A stretch of 20,789 nt of DNA from an uncultured Collinsella sp. (lineage in GTDB: Bacteria; Actinomycetota; Coriobacteriia; Coriobacteriales; Coriobacteriaceae), in NCBI GenBank assembly GCA_900543945.1, contig UQTN01000027.1:1-20789 (forward strand), read 5' to 3'. The position numbers and the translations under genes are program-made. The notes below the pieces were generated by a model. That model was given only the letters and a program-made list of their open reading frames with translations, had not been told where the DNA came from and did not search any database. Position 1 is the stretch's first letter. Every line of letters starts with the position of its first letter. Positions 13,731 to 20,789 of this stretch are shown in pieces.

Positions 13731-15638
13731 ATGGAACAGATTATTTTGAACATACTCGAGGCTCTGCGTCGCGGTGAGACCGTGGACGACAAGGCGCTCG
13801 TCAAACTGATACATGCCGAGGCGCGCCGTGAGGGTGCCGACAAACGAGATCTGGCCAAGCGCCGTCTGCTGCCGTTCTACCAGCGGGTTAAACGTGAGAA
13901 GCCGGCTCGTTGGGCTGGATGGAATGTCGATGCCGAGCTGGAGCGTCAGCTGCTGCAGGTGCTGCGCATGAAGCCGCGCCGCACGGCTTCGGGCGTGGCG
14001 ACCATTACCGTCATCACCAAGCCGTGGCCCTGTTCGGGCGATTGCCTGTTTTGCCCCAACGATCTGCGCATGCCCAAAAGCTATCTGCATGCCGAGCCGG
14101 CATGCGCCCGTGCGGAGCAAAACTGCTTTGACCCGTATTTGCAGGTGAGCGCTCGCCTGACCGCACTTTCGCAGATGGGGCATGCGACCGACAAGATCGA
14201 GCTTATCGTGCTCGGTGGCACCTGGAGCGACTATCCGCAAGGGTATCAGACGTGGTTTATGTCCGAGCTTTTCCGTGCGCTCAATGACGATGCCGTCGCC
14301 GGCGTGGCGGCAAACCCCATGTTGGCGCGTCCGGGCATCAGCCGTGCCGAGGCGGGGCGCCTGCTCGATGACGCTCCCGCCGATGCCCTGCCGCCGGTGG
14401 TAACAGAGCGCCGCGAGTGCTATCGGGCTGCCGGCATTGCGACAGACGAGGCCAAGCTCGCTGCCGGCGTTGCCGACGAGCAGGAGCGTGTGGATGCTGC
14501 CGTGGGCGGCTATAACCGCGCGGTGCGTCGTCTGTACGGCCCCGGTACGCCGTGGGGCGAGGTCACCGAGTGGCAGACGGCAACGATGGAGGAGCTCGAG
14601 CGTCAGCAGCGCATCAACGAGACGGCGAAGCATCGCGTGGTGGGACTCGTTATCGAGACGCGCCCCGATACCGTAACGCCGCAGGCGCTTACGCTCATCC
14701 GCCGTCTGGGCTGCACCAAGATACAGATGGGCATCCAAAGCCTTGACCAGCATCTACTCGATATCAACGAGCGTCGCATTTCGGTGGCGCAGATTGAGCG
14801 GGCGTTTTCGCTTGCGCGCCTGTTTGGCTTTAAGATCCATGCGCATTTTATGCTCAACTTGCTGGGCGCCACACCCGAGGGGGACAAGCGCGACTACGAG
14901 CGCTTTATGACCGAGGGGGCCTTTATGCCCGACGAGGTCAAAGTCTACCCGTGTGCGCTCATCGAGGGCTCGCGCCTGGTGGGCTGCTACGAGCGCGGCG
15001 AGTGGCGCCCCTATACCGAGGAAGAACTGCTCGATGTGTTGGCCGATGACATCGTGGTGACGCCGGCATTCTGCCGCATCAGCCGCATGATTCGCGACTT
15101 TAGTTCCGATGACATCATGGTGGGCAACAAGAAGCCCAACCTGCGTCAGCTCGTCGAGAACCGCCTGGCTGCTCGGGGTGACGGTGCGACGGTGCGTGAG
15201 ATTCGCTATCGCGAGATCAGCACGGCGGGTGCCGACTTGGATAAGCTATCTCTTGATGAGGAAGTAGCGTACGAGACGCCGGTGACTTACGAGCGCTTTT
15301 TGCAGTGGGTGACGCCGCGGGGCAAGATCGCGGGCTTTTTGCGGTTGTCGCTGCCCGATCGCGCTTTTGTTGCCGCACATGCGGACGAGATGCCGACGAT
15401 GCCGGACGAGGCGATGATTCGTGAGGTGCACGTTTATGGTATGGCGGCACGTGTGGGCGATCAGGGCCAGGCAGCGCAGCACCATGGATTGGGACGTTTG
15501 CTCGTGGAGCGTGCGTGCCAGATAGCTCGGGACGCTGGCTATACGTACATCAACGTGATCAGCGCGATCGGTACGCGCGAGTACTATCGCCATCTTGGAT
15601 TTTATGACCATGGCCTTTATCTGCAAAAGGAGCTCTAG
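13731..15638 (+). CDS. Elp3-type radical SAM/GNAT tRNA uridine-34 enzyme
   Basis: A 635-residue Elp3 homologue that attaches carboxymethyl groups to U34 of tRNA using SAM radicals and acetyl-CoA. The radical SAM cluster is C101-x3-C105-x2-C108 within KPWPCSGDCLFCPND. Further Elp3 blocks are GLVIETRPD at 305-313, KVYPC, and the R-M-I-R-D-F-S-S-D segment. The C-terminal GNAT domain has REVHVYG and QHHGLG (583-588) and ends in ISAIGTREYYRHLGF. Two inserts make it longer than archaeal Elp3. In bacteria Elp3 acts without the other Elongator subunits, and none are seen here. The spermidine-synthase-like gene starts directly after its stop. A Trm9-like gene 2 kb away could use its product. Confidence 0.92.
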   Translation: MEQIILNILEALRRGETVDDKALVKLIHAEARREGADKRDLAKRRLLPFYQRVKREKPARWAGWNVDAELERQLLQVLRMKPRRTASGVATITVITKPWPCSGDCLFCPNDLRMPKSYLHAEPACARAEQNCFDPYLQVSARLTALSQMGHATDKIELIVLGGTWSDYPQGYQTWFMSELFRALNDDAVAGVAANPMLARPGISRAEAGRLLDDAPADALPPVVTERRECYRAAGIATDEAKLAAGVADEQERVDAAVGGYNRAVRRLYGPGTPWGEVTEWQTATMEELERQQRINETAKHRVVGLVIETRPDTVTPQALTLIRRLGCTKIQMGIQSLDQHLLDINERRISVAQIERAFSLARLFGFKIHAHFMLNLLGATPEGDKRDYERFMTEGAFMPDEVKVYPCALIEGSRLVGCYERGEWRPYTEEELLDVLADDIVVTPAFCRISRMIRDFSSDDIMVGNKKPNLRQLVENRLAARGDGATVREIRYREISTAGADLDKLSLDEEVAYETPVTYERFLQWVTPRGKIAGFLRLSLPDRAFVAAHADEMPTMPDEAMIREVHVYGMAARVGDQGQAAQHHGLGRLLVERACQIARDAGYTYINVISAIGTREYYRHLGFYDHGLYLQKEL

Positions 15639-16517
15639 ATGAACAAGCCGAGTGTTTCTGCCGGCGTCGTTGCCGGCGTTGCTCTGGGAGCCGCGGCGCT
15701 TGGTGCGGCCGCTGTCGCTGTTCGTGCTGCCTGTCTGCAGGTCGCGAGGACCCGCAATGGGCTGGCACGTGTGAAGCGCGTGCACGATGAGGGCGGCGAC
15801 GAAGTTCGCGTATTGGTGCAAGGCAGCGTCTACCAAAGCGCGAGTTACGTTGGCGAGCGCTGGGCGGAGCCCGTCTTTGCGTACTATCGCGCGTTTGACG
15901 ACGTGTTTGAGGCCGAGGATGCGATGCGCGACGCTTATGGTCACGGTATCAACCGTATGCTTATGCTAGGTGGCGGCGGGTTTGCCTATCCCAAATTTGC
16001 GCTGATGTCGCACAAGGTCCTGCGCATGGACGTCATCGAGTATGACGGAGAGATAACGCGCTTGGCGCGCCGTTGGTTCTATCTGGATGAACTGGAGCAC
16101 GCGGTGGGCGATCGCCTGCGGGTGATTACCGCTGAGGCTCGCTCGTATCTGGGTGTGACGAGCGTGGGCCATCGTCGCTATGACGTGGTCGTGAGCGATT
16201 GCTTTGGCGGTGCCGAGCCCGTGCGCGAGCTGGCGACCGTTGAGGCGCTGCGCCTGGTGCGGGGCAGCCTGAACCCCGGGGGTATCTACGTGGCCAATAT
16301 CGTGAGCGCAAACGAGGGGAGCGATGTGACGTTCCTTCGCGACTGCGCTGCCACGGCACTCGAGGTATTCGTCCACGCCTGGGTGGTCCCATGTGGCGAT
16401 GCGAAGTTCAGCGGCGAGGAAAACTACCTGCTCATCGCCAGCGACGGCGACTACGCCTTTGCCGAAGCCGTGCCCTTCGACACCGACTTCCTCGGCACCG
16501 TCCTTCACGACAAGTAA
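15639..16517 (+). CDS. Membrane-anchored spermidine-synthase-like methyltransferase-fold protein
   Basis: A 292-residue protein. An N-terminal hydrophobic, alanine/glycine-rich helix (about 8-33) anchors or exports it. The remainder is a spermidine-synthase-like Rossmann fold: LGGGGFAYPKF with G111-G114, DVIEYDGEI, and D187-C-F-G-G in VVSDCFGG. True spermidine synthases are soluble and keep a distinct polyamine pocket, so polyamine synthesis is not assured; this looks like the single-helix version of the fused membrane/spermidine-synthase proteins. The ATG immediately follows the elp3 TAG, with AAGGAG inside the elp3 end, showing tight coupling. It converges on the Lhr-type helicase. Substrate unknown. 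Confidence 0.78.
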   Translation: MNKPSVSAGVVAGVALGAAALGAAAVAVRAACLQVARTRNGLARVKRVHDEGGDEVRVLVQGSVYQSASYVGERWAEPVFAYYRAFDDVFEAEDAMRDAYGHGINRMLMLGGGGFAYPKFALMSHKVLRMDVIEYDGEITRLARRWFYLDELEHAVGDRLRVITAEARSYLGVTSVGHRRYDVVVSDCFGGAEPVRELATVEALRLVRGSLNPGGIYVANIVSANEGSDVTFLRDCAATALEVFVHAWVVPCGDAKFSGEENYLLIASDGDYAFAEAVPFDTDFLGTVLHDK

Positions 16518-16530
16518 GTCTCCCCGTCCC

Positions 16531-16546
16531 AAAAAAGACTGGTCTT
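16531..16546 (-). terminator. Weak terminator overlapping the Lhr-helicase stop
   Basis: On the minus strand a small dyad AAGACCAGTCTT (16535-16546) overlapping the stop codon runs into six T residues (16531-16536). The stem is at most 4-5 bp, so termination may be inefficient in the 27-bp gap between the convergent genes. Confidence 0.3.
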
Positions 16547-18989
16547 AGGCGTGGTCGCGCCAGCCGTGAACGCGCTGCTTCATGCCCTCTATGTCGAGCA
16601 CGCCTTCGGCAAAGCCCTTGCGCACGAGCTCTTCGGGAACAAACTCGTCGTAGCGGTCAAAGTAAGGCACCTCGCCAGGATAGACGAGCTCGATGGGATC
16701 GAAGTCCTTTTCGGCCTCGGCGGCGAGCACCTCAAAGAACGTCTCCTCGTCGGCCTTCATCTTAAACTGCATAAAGTACGGGCGTGACGGGTCGAGTCCG
16801 CGAAGGCCCAGCTCAGCGGCGCATTTGATTTTAAGCATGCGCTCGAGTGCTAGGAAGGCGTAGCTGCCCAACCAGGGGAAGAGCACCCAGGTGTCGCCAC
16901 CCAGATTGATGAGCGGCTTAGTTCCCGCGCCCGAAATCTCGGCGGTATGACGAGCCTGCGCCAAGCGAGCCCGTGCGTTGCCCATGAGGTACGGATATGC
17001 CGCGTGCTCGTTGAGCGCCTTGCGCATGCGCTCGAGTACGTGTGTATTGATGTCGCCGGGGCAGTCGCCAAAGTAGGCCGGCACACGGCCCTTGACCTGC
17101 GTGGCAAAGACGGTATGACGCTTCCAGTCCACTTCCTCGACAATCCAGCAGTGTCCGGCGATGGCGATGCGCTCACCGGGCGGGGGCGGATTAACGATCG
17201 TGCCCAGCTCGGCCGATTCGCTCCGGACGGTAAACTCCTCGTTTTCCTGGAACACGGCGTAGAACTTAAAGTTGTTGATGATGCGCTCGCCCGCGAGACC
17301 CACGATGAGCCCGCCACCTTCGGTGACCTGGATATGGTCGATCTTGATGAGGTGACGTAGCAGCACACGGTAATCGTCTGCCGAGACACGGTGGAAATAG
17401 CTGAGCGTGAGCACGCGCTGGGCAAGTTCGGCCGGCGTGAGCTCGCCGGTGCTGGCGAGGGTCGACATAGTCTGGTGATAGAGCAGGCTGTAGGGGAGAC
17501 GATCGAGCTCGGGTGGCTCGACCCACTTTTCCTCGCGATAGAGTTGTACGAGCGCGATGCCCTGCAGGAGCTTCCAAGGTATCGTTTCGGGCATCATCGT
17601 GCGCGGCTCGGGCTCCTCCTCGCGCATGACAAACCACATCTCGGGCGGAAGATCGCGGCGGCCCGTGCGCCCCATACGCTGCAAAAAGGAGCTGACGGTA
17701 AACGGCGCGTCGATCTGGAAGGCACGCTCCAGACGGCCGATATCAATACCGAGCTCCAGCGTGGAGGTGGTGACGGTTGTCTGCGCCTGCTCCTCATCGC
17801 GCATGAGTTCCTCGGCCGTCTCGCGCAGCGATGCCGAAAGATTGCCATGGTGGATGAGAAAGCGGTCGGGCTCGTGCCGGCTCTCGCAGTAGCTGCGCAG
17901 CATGGAGCACACGGCCTCTGCCTCCTCGCGCGAATTGGCAAAGACCAAGCACTTGCGCCCGCGGGTGTGTTCGAAGATATAGCCCATGCCGGGATCGGCG
18001 TTTTCGGGCGCGGTGTCGGTGGGGTTGAGGAGCGCCTGCTCAGCGGCCCGAGGGATATCGACTTCGCCCTCGGGGGCCGAAGAAGTGCGGCGGTTCCCGG
18101 AGGTAGCCTTATCCTGTGCCCGTTCGCGACGTTGACGGCGCTCCTCCTGTGTGAGCTGTCCGCTGCGGCGCATGTCTTTGGTGTCGGCCGGCAGTGCCGT
18201 GGGCGCCACCGCCTCGATGCGCTCGTATGCGAGCACTTCGGCTTCCTGCGGACCTGTGCCTACGAATCCCCGCTGCTGTGCCTGGGGGCCCGAGTTGTAG
18301 AAGTGCTCCATGGAGATGCGCCACACGCGGCGCGGTTCTTCAAAGCGGGGGATAACGCAGTCGCGCCCCGTTCCCTGTGAGAGAAAAGCGCCCGTGCGCT
18401 CGGGGTCGCCGATGGTAGCGGAAAGGCCAATGCGTCGAGGCTGCACGCCGGCCATGCGCGAGAGTCGCTCGACAAGGCAGAGCGTCTGCCCGCCACGGTC
18501 GCCGCGCATGAGCGAGTGAACCTCGTCGATGACCACGTAGCGCAGGTCGCAAAACATGCGCGGGATCGCCATGTGCTTATGGATCAGGAGCGCCTCGAGT
18601 GATTCGGGCGTAATCTGCAAGATGCCGCTCGGTTTTTTGATGAGCTTGGCCTTGTGCGACTGCGAGACATCGCCGTGCCAGTGCCAGACAGGGATATCGG
18701 CTTCTTCGCACAGGTCGTTGAGGCGAACGAACTGGTCGTTGATGAGTGCTTTGAGGGGGCCAATGTAGAGGGCGCCCACGCTCGCGGGCGGGTTCTCCCA
18801 AAACTCGGTCAGGATGGGAAAGAAGGCCGCCTCAGTTTTTCCAGATGCCGTGGATGCCGTCAGGAGCACATTGTCTTGCGTGTTGAAGATGGCATCTGCC
18901 GCCGCAACCTGGATGGAGCGCAGGCTCTCCCAATCGTGGGAGTAGATGAAGTCTTGGATAAACGGGGCGTAGCGGTCAAAGGCGTTCAC
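16545..18989 (-). CDS. Lhr-core-type DEAD/DEAH helicase (BrxHI-like)
   Basis: An 814-residue superfamily 2 helicase. Motifs are TASTASGKTE at 44-53 (Walker A), VIDEVH with D155-E-V-H158, LSATIGDPE at 189-197, LELGIDIG (motif V) and QRMGRTGRR at 437-445 (motif VI). The C-terminal half has the winged-helix and accessory region of Lhr-core proteins; no four-cysteine cluster of the MrfA type is present. A charged low-complexity insert (about 280-340) separates the helicase lobes. GTG 18989 is chosen because AGGAGG lies 4 nt before it; an ATG at 19031 has no such site. The gene follows the BrxD-like ATPase, the same partner order as in type 2 BREX. It likely unwinds DNA or RNA-DNA hybrids. Confidence 0.86.
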   Translation of the reverse strand: MNAFDRYAPFIQDFIYSHDWESLRSIQVAAADAIFNTQDNVLLTASTASGKTEAAFFPILTEFWENPPASVGALYIGPLKALINDQFVRLNDLCEEADIPVWHWHGDVSQSHKAKLIKKPSGILQITPESLEALLIHKHMAIPRMFCDLRYVVIDEVHSLMRGDRGGQTLCLVERLSRMAGVQPRRIGLSATIGDPERTGAFLSQGTGRDCVIPRFEEPRRVWRISMEHFYNSGPQAQQRGFVGTGPQEAEVLAYERIEAVAPTALPADTKDMRRSGQLTQEERRQRRERAQDKATSGNRRTSSAPEGEVDIPRAAEQALLNPTDTAPENADPGMGYIFEHTRGRKCLVFANSREEAEAVCSMLRSYCESRHEPDRFLIHHGNLSASLRETAEELMRDEEQAQTTVTTSTLELGIDIGRLERAFQIDAPFTVSSFLQRMGRTGRRDLPPEMWFVMREEEPEPRTMMPETIPWKLLQGIALVQLYREEKWVEPPELDRLPYSLLYHQTMSTLASTGELTPAELAQRVLTLSYFHRVSADDYRVLLRHLIKIDHIQVTEGGGLIVGLAGERIINNFKFYAVFQENEEFTVRSESAELGTIVNPPPPGERIAIAGHCWIVEEVDWKRHTVFATQVKGRVPAYFGDCPGDINTHVLERMRKALNEHAAYPYLMGNARARLAQARHTAEISGAGTKPLINLGGDTWVLFPWLGSYAFLALERMLKIKCAAELGLRGLDPSRPYFMQFKMKADEETFFEVLAAEAEKDFDPIELVYPGEVPYFDRYDEFVPEELVRKGFAEGVLDIEGMKQRVHGWRDHA

Positions 18990-19070
18990 GGGGCCTCCTC
19001 TCAAAAACGAATTTCTCAACGCTGCCGACAACGGCTTGCTGCATTACAGTCTCAACGTTTGCCCAGATAA

Positions 19071-19107
19071 AACCTGCCAAAATAAACCTGTCCCTTATTG
19101 GCAGGTT
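19071..19107. repeat. Hairpin repeat between the ATPase and helicase genes
   Basis: AACCTGCCAA (19071-19080) is exactly inverted as TTGGCAGGTT (19098-19107), with an optional inner AATAA/TTATT stem leaving apex ACCTGTCCC. On the minus strand the apex reads GGGACAGG, as in the hairpin at 4950-5000. The right arm overlaps the ATPase stop codon. It may trim or attenuate transcripts entering the helicase gene. The remaining bases up to the helicase start show no gene. Confidence 0.6.
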
Positions 19108-20410
19108 AGATGGTGAATTCGGCGAAGTTACGGTCGCCGCCTGCGGTATCGGTGTCGCCTGTTGCGGTTGCCGGCGCCAACGCGTCGCCGCCGACGCTTT
19201 GCAGCAGCTCGGCCACGTTGGCGTCGGGGTTTTGGCATAGGATGTCGAGCAGCTCGATAAAGTCACGAATGACTTCACGCGGCGTCAGATGCGTGTCGGC
19301 TCCCACGCGACCGAACTCGATCTTGAGGAAGTCCACCAAGTCGTTCTCGGTAAGCGTGGGCGTCCAGCCAAAGTAGCCGGCGTGAATTTGCATGAGTTTT
19401 TCGATCAGCACCAGCAGCTCCTCGTAGGTGAGTGGCTGCAGGCGGATGATGGGCGCGAGCATGTCCTTAAGGTCTTCGCGCGCAAAGCGGCCCTGAGCGA
19501 GTCGGCTGCGCAGGGCCTCGTAGGAGAACACGCCGCGGCGGCGGTCTTCGATGGAGGTTGGCGTGCCGCCCATGATCATGCCCAGGTACTGCGCCTTGCC
19601 TTGGAGCGTGTCGTTGTACATGGTCAGGATCTTCTCGTAGTTGTATTGGCGCGTGATGGCGTTGGGAATCTTATACAGATTCACGAGTTCGTCGATGAGC
19701 ACCAGCATGCCCTTGTAGCCGCTGCAGACCAAAAAGCGCGCAATGAGCTTAACGTAGTCGTACCAGTCGTCATCGCTGATGATGGTCGAGGAGCCCAGCT
19801 CGGCGCGTGCCTCGCTCTTGGTGCGGTATTCGCCGCGAATCCATTTGGTCACGCGGCTCATGGCCTCTTCGTCGCCCCCGGATGCGGCCATGCGATAGCG
19901 GCGGAGCATGTGGGTGAAGTCGAAGCCGTGGACCATCTCCTCGAGCGGGGCCAGTTGGGCATTGACGACCGACTCGTCGACGTCGGCACACGAGGCGACC
20001 CAGCGATCCAGAATAAGGTTGAGCGCACCGCCCTCGGGGCGCGTCTTGGTCGATATATTGCGGATGAGCTCGCGGTAGGTGGCAAGGCCCTGCCCCTGAC
20101 CGCCCTGCAGGCGGCGCTCGGGCGACAGGTCGGCATCAGCGACGACGAATCCCTCGCCCATGGCGTGCGTGCGGATAGTCTGGAGCAAAAAGCTCTTGCC
20201 GGCGCCGTAACGACCGACCAGAAAGCGGAAGCTCGCGCCACCGTCGGCGATGAGACTCAGATCGGTGAGCAGGGCGCGGATCTCGACCTCGCGCCCTACG
20301 GTGATGTAAGGAAGGCCGATGCGCGGGACCACACCGCCCTTGAGCGAGTTGAGAATGACGGCAGCGACGCGCTTGGGCACGCGAGGTGCTGCGGATGCGG
20401 TATCACTCAT
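19106..20410 (-). CDS. BrxD-like P-loop ATPase (DUF2791 family)
   Basis: A 434-residue AAA-type ATPase. It opens with a region V-I-L-N-S-L-K-G-G-V-V-P-R-I-G-L typical of BrxD/DUF2791 proteins, then Walker A GRYGAGKS at 66-73 and Walker B LVLIDEL at 236-242 with D240-E241. A helical C-terminal part and a disordered Ala/Thr/Asp tail follow. Family members are about 430-440 residues. Its ATG lies inside the end of the upstream gene (ATGAGTGA, 8-nt overlap), and the Lhr-type helicase follows after a hairpin. In type 2 BREX, brxD sits beside the Lhr-like brxHI; the other BREX genes are absent here. A DNA-translocating or sensing role is inferred. Confidence 0.8.
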   Translation of the reverse strand: MSDTASAAPRVPKRVAAVILNSLKGGVVPRIGLPYITVGREVEIRALLTDLSLIADGGASFRFLVGRYGAGKSFLLQTIRTHAMGEGFVVADADLSPERRLQGGQGQGLATYRELIRNISTKTRPEGGALNLILDRWVASCADVDESVVNAQLAPLEEMVHGFDFTHMLRRYRMAASGGDEEAMSRVTKWIRGEYRTKSEARAELGSSTIISDDDWYDYVKLIARFLVCSGYKGMLVLIDELVNLYKIPNAITRQYNYEKILTMYNDTLQGKAQYLGMIMGGTPTSIEDRRRGVFSYEALRSRLAQGRFAREDLKDMLAPIIRLQPLTYEELLVLIEKLMQIHAGYFGWTPTLTENDLVDFLKIEFGRVGADTHLTPREVIRDFIELLDILCQNPDANVAELLQSVGGDALAPATATGDTDTAGGDRNFAEFTI

Positions 20411-20789
20411 GGTCTAGGTATCCTCTCACGTCTGCTTCGTAGTCCTCGATAATCTGCGGCCCTGCCGCGCTAAATTCAATTACGGTGTCGCCCACCAGGT
20501 CAAAGAGCGCCTCGTTGATGGTATCGACGAGCATGTCCTCGCTCTGCTCCGATTGCACTACCGCCGATTCCGCCTGTACTGCGTTGTGCTCGAGCAGCGC
20601 GCGGAGATAGGCGTCTGCGGCGGGCGCGAGTTCGTTCGTGGCGTCAGCGGGCGCAGCAGCTGCGAACGCGGGCGTCGGTGCGAGAAGCGGTGCTACGACA
20701 CCAAACTGTTCGGTGGATATGGTCGGCTCGTCGGACTCGTCCTGCCCTGCGGCCGCCGCGACCGCCTCGACCGTCGCGGCGGCCGCAGG
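20403..20789 (-). CDS. C-terminal part of a TerB-C-like protein (5' end cut by window)
   Basis: The 128 visible residues run in frame to the window edge. The first half is Ala/Pro-rich and probably a linker. The last 75 residues form a helical block ending ALFDLVGDTVIEF and IIEDYEADVRGYLDHE, which resembles the TerB-C end as I recall it: an alternating helix followed by D-T-V-I-E-F and I-E-D-Y. Its TGA overlaps the next start by 8 nt, so it is coupled to the ATPase. Proteins with TerB-N and TerB-C domains often precede a DUF2791 ATPase and an SF2 helicase in Firmicutes and Actinobacteria. The missing N-terminus prevents a firm call. Confidence 0.5.
   Translation of the reverse strand, partial: PAAAATVEAVAAAAGQDESDEPTISTEQFGVVAPLLAPTPAFAAAAPADATNELAPAADAYLRALLEHNAVQAESAVVQSEQSEDMLVDTINEALFDLVGDTVIEFSAAGPQIIEDYEADVRGYLDHE

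Noticed and set aside
13593..14753. 386-codon minus-strand ORF opposite elp3
   Set aside because: Elp3 on the plus strand has complete motifs; this reading has no recognisable domain and crosses a terminator.
19289..20452. 387-codon plus-strand ORF opposite the BrxD-like ATPase
   Set aside because: No motifs; the minus strand has Walker A and B motifs and a coupled start.
16545..20789. Complete BREX system
   Set aside because: Only the BrxD-like and Lhr-like genes are visible; no PglZ, PglX, BrxC, BrxA or BrxB homologue is in the window.
1..20789. CRISPR array, tRNA or rRNA genes, transposase or integrase genes
   Set aside because: No regularly spaced direct repeats, no cloverleaf with CCA-type end, and no transposase or integrase motifs were found by reading both strands.

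Overview
The window reads as a chromosomal segment of a GC-rich, anaerobic, low-complexity-gut type actinobacterium, most likely a Coriobacteriia member close to Collinsella. This is inferred from codon use, the GC-rich coding bias, strong AGGAGG-type ribosome sites, a peroxide-reducing rubrerythrin, a DUF3516 helicase typical of Actinobacteria, and interspersed hairpin repeats. No rRNA, tRNA, CRISPR array, integrase or transposase gene is visible, and the window is gene dense.

Left part (1-3430): a truncated reverse rubrerythrin on the minus strand, then a two-gene operon of an iron-type alcohol dehydrogenase and a class-3-like aldehyde dehydrogenase, ending in a long hairpin. Next (3400-3700) lies the most unusual patch: a perfect LexA/DinR-type box, a 27-codon hydrophobic ORF, mRNA ends that can pair over a long range, and an antisense-strand promoter and hairpin. 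Together these look like an SOS-controlled type I toxin-antitoxin locus. It is followed by a stand-alone HIRAN protein, a 59-residue charged protein, a calcineurin-like phosphoesterase, a hairpin repeat, a terminator, and a coiled-coil DUF2130 protein with a nuclease-like motif.

Middle (6870-13720): on the minus strand a Ski2/MTR4-like DUF3516 helicase, a 123-bp element with perfect 20-bp inverted termini, TrmB (tRNA m7G46 methyltransferase with an altered signature motif) and a methyltransferase resembling eukaryotic Trm9. On the plus strand follows a membrane-anchored XRE regulator translationally coupled to a DUF4097 protein with six SGD repeats.

Right part (13731-20789): an Elp3-type radical SAM/GNAT tRNA enzyme, probably from a leaderless mRNA, coupled to a membrane-anchored spermidine-synthase-like methyltransferase. 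Elp3 plus the nearby Trm9-like protein suggest a bacterial cm5U34-to-mcm5U34 wobble-uridine pathway. The minus strand ends with a three-gene set (5' end cut by the window): a TerB-C-like protein, a BrxD-like (DUF2791) ATPase overlapping it by 8 nt, and an Lhr-core helicase. This resembles a BREX-derived or TerB-linked DNA-processing/defence module without the other BREX genes.

All identifications come from reading motifs by eye; no database search was run.
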